The notes beneath the pieces were generated by a model that was given only the letters and a program-made list of their open reading frames with translations, ran no database searches and was not told the DNA's origin. A DNA stretch of 64,000 bases from Phoronis australis (taxonomy: Eukaryota; Phoronida; Phoronidae), in NCBI GenBank assembly GCA_002633005.1, contig NMRA01000144.1:778485-842484 (forward strand), written 5' to 3'. Of this stretch, positions 60,801-64,000 are shown piece by piece. The translations under genes were made by a program, and so were the position numbers. The first letter of the stretch is position 1; each line of letters opens with the position of its first letter.

Positions 60801-62217
60801 TGATGTTATGTCCTCTGTCATGCATTGATTTGGTTCTTCCATTGTAGACATGAGCTGCATGGTCACTCAGTCCCTGTGGACACCATCAAGTTCTCTGATG
60901 ATGGTCTGCGATGTGTGACCTACAACAGCCTGGGTAAAGATATGGCCATCTTCCTCTGGGACTTGTCTTCAGGTGACGCTAAATTGTATATTATTCAATA
61001 CGGCTGCTGTTGCAGTTATCCTTGTATAGAGGGAATACTTAACCCCAGATTTGGGCAAAATACATTAAAATGTTGCGGACAAATTACCTTGAAAGTTGAC
61101 AAAATCGCTTGCCATCAAGCAGCAAAAGTTGCGATTTACTTATCCGTGTTTGGAAAATTCAAAATTACAAAGTTTAACTGCAGCCTCTGTTGTATGTGTT
61201 TTTCAGCTCGGGGAAGAGTGAATTGGCATGTTTCTTGGTTTTTATAAGTAAAACAAGTTTCACAGAAAATGTTAACTTGTTTTTTCTACAAATTTGAATG
61301 TGAATGTTAATGGTAATAACTGCAGGAGATACTCAATTTTCAATACAAAATTTCGTCATGAAAAAATATGATCAAGTAGCTGTATACTCGAAGTATCTAT
61401 AAAAATATCTATAAATTCTGTATCCATACAATAATAAAAATATTGGATCACCCATAGATAAATCTCAATCTCCATCTTAAAACTTTCACAGCCCTAAACG
61501 TTTAAGAGTGTAGACTAACTTTTGGAAGCAATCTTGCTATTTTAGTGGTTCTTAAGTTTTCCAAAAATGTTCATAGAATAAGGTTAATTTGTAATGGTGA
61601 AAAATGAAATTTGTCATGAAATCATGAATTAAACAATGGCCTCATAATGAGTGCTTTCAAAGTCTGTTTGGAGCAATTTTACCCTTATCACTGGGTATAA
61701 AATTGATATTTCTGGATAAAATGCTCCAGTCACACAATATTGTAATTAATTGATGCGTAGCATGTTTGGTGCCTAACTGTATACGGAGATCGTTCATGTG
61801 CCATATGTTATGCAGCGGATAATTTATCATGTATGGAGTGCACACTGTGTGAACTATCTTGGTGAAACATATGTATTGTTGACGTTGGTGACCAGCCATC
61901 AAATTTCTACTCATCCAGTGCCTTTTTAGTTGCATTGTCCACTGTGAGAAGTATGCTTTATGTGATTGAGCTGTGAATGACCTATCTATATGCTTGTTTC
62001 AGGTCAATGTTTAGGTACCTATTCACCTGATGACCCTGTCACATGCTGCGAGATCTCTGCTGATGGATCAATGGTTTTTGTGGCGTTACCAGGCAACGAT
62101 GTTATGGTCACGCTTAAACCATGTGCACTGGGATCTGAATGGAGACTAGAGGGCGCCATGTGCTACGGCAATGAGTCTCTTCAAGGGCAAACATTGGATC
62201 TTAGTCAAGCGGGTTGA
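24762..62217 (+). CDS. NACHT and WD40 STAND protein (NWD1/NWD2-like), 12 coding exons
   Basis: Exons: 24762-24850, 32836-33140, 38031-38227, 44553-44826, 51491-51853, 52367-52634, 55686-55791, 56349-56540, 57389-58984, 59710-59894, 60848-60972 and 62003-62217. All introns are GT-AG, every phase closes, and the protein is 1304 residues. Order: MGCSSS lipidation signal (Gly2, Cys3); low-complexity linker to about 110; DUF4062/TIR-like alpha/beta region with IFLNDKYGS (about 120-270); helical region; NACHT ATPase with Walker A GESGSGKS (468-475) and Walker B LLVMIDGFDQL (556-566); winged-helix/helical region (about 610-900); about eight WD40-like blades (940-1290). Such proteins are ATP-switched scaffolds. 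Vertebrate NWD1 is linked to androgen receptor signalling and purine-enzyme assembly; whether that holds here is unknown. This protein is shorter and has one propeller. Orthology to NWD1 or NWD2 is not decided. Confidence 0.88.
25630..25979. repeat. Tandem duplication, two units of about 175 bp
   Basis: Unit 1 (25630-25805) and unit 2 (25806-25979) share CCATGAAAAGC(A/G)ACCAC, CATGTTGTACTATA and GTACATGTGTGGAGTGTCAG in the same order. They differ by scattered substitutions and small indels. Confidence 0.75.
26740..27100 (-). repeat. Dispersed AT-rich repeat, copy 1
   Basis: The reverse complement shares GTGACCATGT, AAATTTAGCAAAAAA, CAAATTTCATTTCA and AATCTCAAAATCA, in order, with 41920-42270. 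It is moderately diverged. No coding content, no recognised family. Confidence 0.5.
28262..28375 (-). repeat. tRNA-derived SINE head
   Basis: On the minus strand, TGGCCCAGCCTGGTTAAGTG resembles a pol III A box and AGGTTCACATCCCA matches the B box (GGTTCRANTCC type), at tRNA-like spacing. The acceptor arms do not pair well, so this is a SINE head or a tRNA pseudogene rather than a functional tRNA. Confidence 0.5.
28539..28583. repeat. (ATT)n microsatellite
   Basis: About 15 uninterrupted ATT units inside intron 1. It would read as polytyrosine in one frame, which is not a real protein. Confidence 0.95.
30765..32443. mobile_element. Pogo/Tigger-like element, copy 1
   Basis: It begins CAGTAAAAAATCCTGAATTT after TA and ends with the matching inverted CCAGAATTTTTACTG. 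Subterminal GGAC/AATTTCGGAC(AC) motifs and TA targets are typical of pogo/Tigger DNA transposons. The right flank is CA rather than TA, a likely mutation. It is 1679 bp with no intact transposase. It carries about 1.1 kb (roughly 31000-32110) that is missing from copy 2. Confidence 0.7.
32836..33140 (+). CDS. NACHT/WD40 exon 2
   Basis: Acceptor TTTTCTAG, donor GTAAAT. A Ser/Thr/Asn-rich linker leads to YGRIHSL and DVIQFYHCAVAEG, the first strand of the DUF4062/TIR-like fold. Enters in phase 2, leaves in phase 1. Confidence 0.82.
33303..35134. mobile_element. Pogo/Tigger-like element, copy 2, split by a LINE
   Basis: The terminal repeats CGGTAAAAATTC and GAATTTTTACCG are flanked by TA on both sides (33301-33302 and 35135-35136). 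The left part matches copy 1 to GGGGCTGAATGTAA, then jumps to the CAAATATAT...TTTCCTATC block, so about 1.1 kb is deleted relative to copy 1. A LINE is inserted at 33673-34998. The right part resumes the match exactly. Confidence 0.8.
33673..34998 (+). mobile_element. 5'-truncated L1/Tx1-type LINE
   Basis: It is flanked by a 13-bp direct repeat AAGATTTCAGACA (33660-33672 and 34999-35011), the mark of target-primed insertion. It encodes the C-terminal end of an ORF2 protein: NGGLAVPDINVTYNSLLAIW, then SWEVMKQRYKFSGWLQY and TNVQALWSKVQALLSDVTKQ, as in L1/Tx1 clades. Several stops and frameshifts are present. It ends with AATAAAAC and a short A-rich tail. Endonuclease and most of the reverse transcriptase were never inserted. 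Confidence 0.82.
35150..35600 (+). repeat. Diverged dispersed repeat, copy 1
   Basis: It is made of degenerate units with (C)TACAAAAG(T/G)GT and shares TGGAAAAGATGTACTCA with the inverse of 47700-48120. Its family is unknown. The open frame at 35276-35500 is not considered real. Confidence 0.4.
35601..37440. other. Intron 2 sequence, nothing recognised
   Basis: AT-rich intron with no coding or repeat signal that I can support. 36210-36392 is open by chance. Confidence 0.5.
37497..37800 (-). pseudogene. LINE reverse-transcriptase C-terminal relic
   Basis: The minus strand encodes HINAKTTKMTRINAAQNH, then TEEDIKVCINKARQVYATLK and PTWKSKTYSMKTNLKILNSN. This is the segment after the RT palm in RTE/L2-like endonuclease-reverse transcriptases (usual form ...RI.KAR.AF..L..IW.S..IS..TKLR.FNSNV). 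Frameshift between the two parts. No intact element. Confidence 0.65.
37805..37985 (+). repeat. Dispersed repeat beside exon 3, copy 1
   Basis: It shares GATTAACTC(T/C)ATTCTGGCAT, TTATG(G/A)TTGGAGGGCC and GATCGTATCTAGCCTGACTG with the inverse of 45835-45985. It lies 45 bases upstream of the acceptor of NACHT/WD40 exon 3, so it reaches into the likely branch-point zone. Confidence 0.6.
38031..38227 (+). CDS. NACHT/WD40 exon 3
   Basis: CKERTQLFQSAYSKLGQKCA, then FNLKVTDLNW and CLKEIQCCQDSACKVFFV. This matches the E R..LF...Y..L...C...G...V.D..W pattern of NWD N-termini. The Arg-x-Gly after D in vertebrate relatives (DMRWG) is not kept here (DLNWRS). Acceptor TTATTCAG, donor GTAAGT, ends in phase 0. 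Confidence 0.85.
39269..40766 (+). repeat. 1.5-kb dispersed repeat, copy 2 (complete)
   Basis: It starts TATGCGCCCACATATT and ends TGTGGGCGCATTTCAACG. Near the left end are a (TCCG)n run (39308-39337) and a palindrome CACATATTTATGTGTG. The interior is about three diverged units of roughly 450 bp, each with CCGACTACCGGTGTGCCCC(C)TAGTGGCAATTTT-like and ATCTCC(A/T)AAACC motifs. The open frame at 40312-40623 lies wholly in a repeat unit and reappears as 10011-10331 in copy 1, so I do not call it a gene. No transposase or reverse transcriptase was seen. Confidence 0.8.
40852..40899. repeat. 24-bp tandem duplication
   Basis: ACTATTGAGAAAGTAGTGTT plus AGCG occurs twice in direct contact with no mismatch. 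Confidence 0.9.
41920..42270 (+). repeat. Dispersed AT-rich repeat, copy 2
   Basis: The inverse partner of 26740-27100: shared GTGACCATGT, AAATTTAGCAAAAAA, CAAATTTCATTTCA and AATCTCAAAATCAC. Non-coding. Confidence 0.5.
42858..42908. repeat. TA/TATACA microsatellite
   Basis: A run of (ACATAT)n passing into (AT)n inside intron 3. Confidence 0.9.
43190..43328. repeat. Small MITE-like inverted repeat
   Basis: GGGCTTTTGTTTCATGAAA with AAGTCTAAA on the left mirrors GACTAAAATAGTTTTGTG and AAACAGAGC on the right. It is about 140 bp. Target duplication not identified. Confidence 0.4.
44553..44826 (+). CDS. NACHT/WD40 exon 4
   Basis: IFLNDKYGSTCPLSF continues the fold (LLGxKYG in relatives). VGQFYKQDLNCSPPSYVLQ matches the WY..DEN..PP.YVLQ signature of NWD proteins. 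Acceptor CCTTGTAG, donor CAG/GTGATT, ends in phase 1. Confidence 0.88.
45494..45621 (+). repeat. Inverted repeat arm, left
   Basis: 128 bp matching the reverse complement of 46133-46260 at more than nine in ten bases (shared GTGCTGAACGTGCGATAACA, CTCTTTTGTTAACTGC). The arms are 511 bp apart. It may be a transposon end pair or two inverted SINE-like copies. Confidence 0.8.
45835..45985 (-). repeat. Dispersed repeat, copy 2, between inverted arms
   Basis: Reverse complement of the 37805-37985 repeat. It sits in the spacer between the 128-bp inverted arms. Confidence 0.6.
46133..46260 (-). repeat. Inverted repeat arm, right
   Basis: Partner of 45494-45621. Outside the arms the sequences no longer match, which places the repeat edge near the AAGTTCATT end. 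Confidence 0.8.
46962..46999 (+). repeat. Isolated palindromic end of the 1.5-kb repeat family
   Basis: TTTTTATGCGCCCACATATT continuing TATATGTGGACGCATTATG is nearly identical to the left end at 39265-39303 and to the inverse of 11397-11434, but the rest of the repeat is absent. It can fold on CACATATTTATATGTG. Confidence 0.75.
47045..47290 (-). pseudogene. LINE 3'-end relic with zinc knuckle
   Basis: The minus strand encodes IPRSERTCNTCNIGEVETEE then HFMLRCPER, the CxxC...ETE.H.L..CP motif near the C-terminus of many LINE ORF2 proteins. Stops and frame changes surround it. It starts directly beside the palindromic repeat end at 46962-46999. Confidence 0.6.
47700..48120 (-). repeat. Diverged dispersed repeat, copy 2
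   Basis: The inverse of the 35150-35600 repeat, with CCTACAAAAGG units on the minus strand. Diverged, family unknown. Confidence 0.4.
48121..51490. other. Intron 4 sequence, nothing recognised
   Basis: AT-rich intron with a short (ATTT)n run at 48196-48230. I see no coding segment, RNA gene or clear repeat family. Confidence 0.5.
51491..51853 (+). CDS. NACHT/WD40 exon 5
   Basis: It encodes ILNQGIPATNIILITRQFTG, then DELLTNLKSKLK and ERFFELASKHIADAVEEKKA. This is the helical region before the NACHT domain. Acceptor TTGTTATAG, donor GTAGGT, ends in phase 1. Confidence 0.85.
52367..52634 (+). CDS. NACHT/WD40 exon 6, Walker A
   Basis: ISSVLYRELSQQLSF leads to HPLILHGESGSGKSAICGVL, an intact P-loop with GKS. 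It ends VCCAR before GTGAGG, phase 2. Confidence 0.93.
52635..55685. other. Intron 6 with dispersed repeat fragments
   Basis: About 54330-54430 shares TTTGTTACAAA, GGATTATGCAAGAAAATGGC and TTTTTCACTTAAAC with 20665-20760 in PPCDC intron 1, same orientation, so it is a dispersed repeat. A hairpin GACCGTCCGGAGTTG / CAACTCGGGGCGGTC lies at about 53419-53455. No coding signal. Confidence 0.45.
55686..55791 (+). CDS. NACHT/WD40 exon 7
   Basis: FVGASSLPKTMLATLHSICQ then QIDSAYSL. This matches the RFLGTS...LL.SIC.QI strand-helix that follows Walker A in the family. The split Arg codon closes correctly. Acceptor TTTTTCAG, donor GTACAT, phase 0. Confidence 0.9.
56349..56540 (+). CDS. NACHT/WD40 exon 8, Walker B
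   Basis: HPLLVMIDGFDQLVDGD carries the hydrophobic strand and DGFD of Walker B, followed by LSWLPRDLPPNVRVIISSSK, the family sensor-1 strand. Acceptor TTAACAG, donor GTAAGA, phase 0 at both ends. Confidence 0.93.
57389..58984 (+). CDS. NACHT/WD40 exon 9, helical region and first WD blades
   Basis: 532 codons in one exon. LSVRPLNVDECSAILGH and the winged-helix/helical segment (GKEIVSCIITYL, CNGLSDTEILDLL) come first. From about codon 342 come WD40-like blades with GEVSVWDVKSQKLMRCLSG, KVYNLNEG and LLVWDLPNRKLVHDF. Acceptor ATTTCAG, donor GTATGT, phase 0. Confidence 0.95.
59710..59894 (+). CDS. NACHT/WD40 exon 10
   Basis: FLIVYDLQSGQLFKKWKPES and SNLVVSACEDMSVIVWDMVA, which are the end of one WD blade and one full blade. 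Acceptor CTTGGCAG, donor GTAACT, phase 2. Confidence 0.92.
60012..60420. mobile_element. MITE in intron 10
   Basis: AATAGGGCCATCCTGGATTA on the left mirrors AATCTGGGATGGCCCTATT on the right, giving a roughly 405-bp element with imperfect inverted repeats of about 25 bp. The target duplication is unclear. No ORF of note. Confidence 0.6.
60848..60972 (+). CDS. NACHT/WD40 exon 11
   Basis: HELHGHSVPVDTIKFSDDGL then DMAIFLWDLSSG, a canonical GH...WD blade. Acceptor CATTGTAG, donor GTGACG, phase 1. Confidence 0.92.
62003..62217 (+). CDS. NACHT/WD40 exon 12, C-terminus
   Basis: QCLGTYSPDDPVTCCEISAD then GNDVMVTLKP form the closing blade, followed by about 30 tail residues and TGA at 62215-62217. 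Acceptor TGTTTCAG. Confidence 0.9.
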
Positions 62218-63466
62218 GAGTTGACAATTCGTTGCGGGAATCTGTTTGTTTTTACTTTATCAAAGACAGATCTGTGATAAGGTTTCTAACCACTGTTATT
62301 CTGATTATATTCAGTATTTTCTGTTACTTTATAGATGACTGTTATTTAATCTGTGTGTGTGTTCAAGAGTTATTTTACAGAGATTCTCTAGCACTGCGGT
62401 GTATACCGGGGTAGTTCTTTAGCAGATTTTCATTAACACAAACTTGTTTGGAAACACAGCTGTCCATGCACTTGCAGGGTAGGTCCATTCAAGACCATTT
62501 TTACATCAACATGGTCGGAAAATAACTAGGAAAGAAATAGTAAATAATAGCACTATTGGCTATGTTGGACTTGACCCGTTTTGGAGTCATGAAAAACCTG
62601 TGCTGAATGAGCTGCTCACAGGTGTTTACCACATGCTGGCTCTGTTCCATTAGGCTTGAGGGCTTCCTTCCACATTTTATTTTCACACTGTCTACTTGTA
62701 TGTCCTCTACCGGCAGTCACTGTTTATTTCACTTCCACCACATTCATTTTAACATATGCCTGAGGATTAGAAGTGTGTCTTTGAAATGTAGCTGCCCTTT
62801 TAACTTGTTTGTTTGTAATCTCTATTGGCTATTTGCTTTACTTACTGCACACCAGAAAATTGGAAATTGTAACGAATGTACATCAAGCTGGCCAATAGAA
62901 AGTACAGTAGTGTTTCCAATCAAGTTTGTGTTAATGGGATGGTACCGAACTATACTGATACTACACTGAATATAATTCTGATGTACAAACTGCAAATGAT
63001 AATTAAAACTTAAAAGTTTTGTATTGTTTACACACGGGCAAAATTTTTATATCAAAACAGCCAAAAATGATGGCAGAAAGTTTAACAATTATCAGCTTTA
63101 TTTAGTATGATAATGTAATCCGCTGTGAAACATGACTTCTCTGTGCACTTACTTTTTAAAGTCATTAGTGATCAATTGTTGCAACTGAATGATGTATAGG
63201 CATATTTGTTATGCTTTTTTACATTGTATTCTGTTGTTAACGTTAATCAGAATGGCATGAACTAGTCTCTAGGCTTCATACATGTATATTGTTAATGTTA
63301 GAACAGTGTCTTCTGTAATACCCTGATGCATTTCTCAGCCATGTAATACCCATGCTTTTGAGTTATTCTGCAGGAATTTCTATTTTTAATTGTCATACTT
63401 CCCCCGCACATGCTTTTAAACTTACTAGTGCCACTTTACTTTAAGTTTCACACTGAAGTTTTCCCC
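62218..63466 (+). other. 3' UTR and flank of the NACHT/WD40 gene
   Basis: Non-coding sequence after the TGA at 62217. ATTAAA at 63002-63007 is a possible variant poly(A) signal; no AATAAA is seen before it. The open frame 62607-62969 has no recognisable domain. Confidence 0.4.
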
Positions 63467-63470
63467 TTAA

Positions 63471-63782
63471 AGCCCCACATTTGAAAAGCATTGTTCTGGT
63501 CCATGCTTTTAGTTGGAAGCGTTTTGTTTTTTAATAAGGCGTGTTAGCTCCAAACTGCATGTCCTAAAACCAACGACAAAATGGAGTTAACTGATTGATT
63601 CAGTAGGATGATTCACAACTGACTGAGCAGAATCATTCCACTTGGAATCTATGATCAATTTCTGTCCTTGGTTTGAGGATGTGCACTTTGAGTGTTGATG
63701 CGCCTTATTAAAAAACAAAACGCTTTCAACTCAAAGCATGAACCAGAACAATGTTTTTCAAATATGGCGTTTTATGGGGGCT
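63471..63782. mobile_element. TTAA-flanked MITE
   Basis: 312 bp, TTAA at 63467-63470 and 63783-63786. The terminal inverted repeats are over 70 bp (AGCCCC, then CATTGTTCTGGT, then AGCGTTTTGTTTTTTAATAA) with good identity. It uses the same target as the THAP cassette element, but its ends begin AGCCCC rather than AGGCGAAGG. No ORF. Confidence 0.75.
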
Positions 63783-64000
63783 TTAATGATATTTTGATGT
63801 CACGTTCAAAATTGTTACCTTGATATAGTTTCATTAGTCATGAAACTCCATGACTAATTTACAATCTAAAGATGGCATGTTGGTGTATTCAGAATTTGTT
63901 CAGGTGCAAACTTCAACACTGAAGCTGAAGGATATTATAAGTATGCTGTACTGCCAATGGAAAGTGTGAGGTCATTGTATTTGTGGATAGTTCAGGAGAT

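Noticed and set aside
1-64000. CRISPR arrays, operons, bacterial ribosome binding sites
   Set aside because: The sequence is clearly eukaryotic with spliced genes; no regularly spaced short repeats with unique spacers were seen.

Overview
The window is metazoan nuclear DNA, most likely from an invertebrate. Its genes are split by long GT-AG introns, it is AT-rich, it has a scaffold gap of 618 Ns (10394-11011), and it is full of MITEs, LINE relics and other dispersed repeats. THAP-domain and P2X7-tail-like proteins recur in its transposons; these are common in invertebrates such as lancelets, hemichordates, echinoderms, cnidarians and molluscs. The species cannot be settled from the sequence alone.

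Layout. 1-9.7 kb has no host gene I can support. It holds an internally deleted Ty3/gypsy retrotransposon with intact short LTRs (642-2640), several decayed open frames and a hAT-like MITE. 9.77-23.89 kb, minus strand, is a complete five-exon PPCDC gene (phosphopantothenoylcysteine decarboxylase, coenzyme A synthesis). Its introns carry the N gap, a LINE endonuclease fragment, a mariner-type MITE and three relics of one unusual transposon type. 24.76-62.22 kb, plus strand, is a complete 12-exon gene for a 1304-residue NACHT/WD40 STAND protein (NWD1/NWD2-like) with an N-terminal myristoylation/palmitoylation signal. Every splice phase in both genes was checked by hand and closes. The two genes are head to head, 871 bp apart, with YY1- and NRF1-like motifs between them. 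62.2-64.0 kb is 3' UTR or flank with a TTAA-flanked MITE.

The most interesting structure is a convergent two-gene cassette seen three times in PPCDC introns (14.64-15.13, 18.71-20.29 and 22.6-23.3 kb). One ORF encodes an acidic protein with a GYxFEPEY-type motif; in the best copy this leads into a WCxCxxC...CxCC cluster like the cytoplasmic ballast of P2X7 receptors. The facing ORF encodes a THAP domain. The best copy is a 1573-bp element with 117-bp terminal inverted repeats and TTAA target duplications. I infer an internally deleted member of a DNA transposon family that carries a THAP protein and a P2X7-ballast-like partner.

The large introns of the NACHT gene hold two pogo/Tigger-like elements (one split by an L1/Tx1-type LINE with a 13-bp target duplication), a tRNA-derived SINE, further LINE relics, a 128-bp inverted repeat pair and a 1.5-kb dispersed repeat. 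A second, inverted copy of that 1.5-kb repeat spans the assembly gap in PPCDC and predicts what the gap contains.
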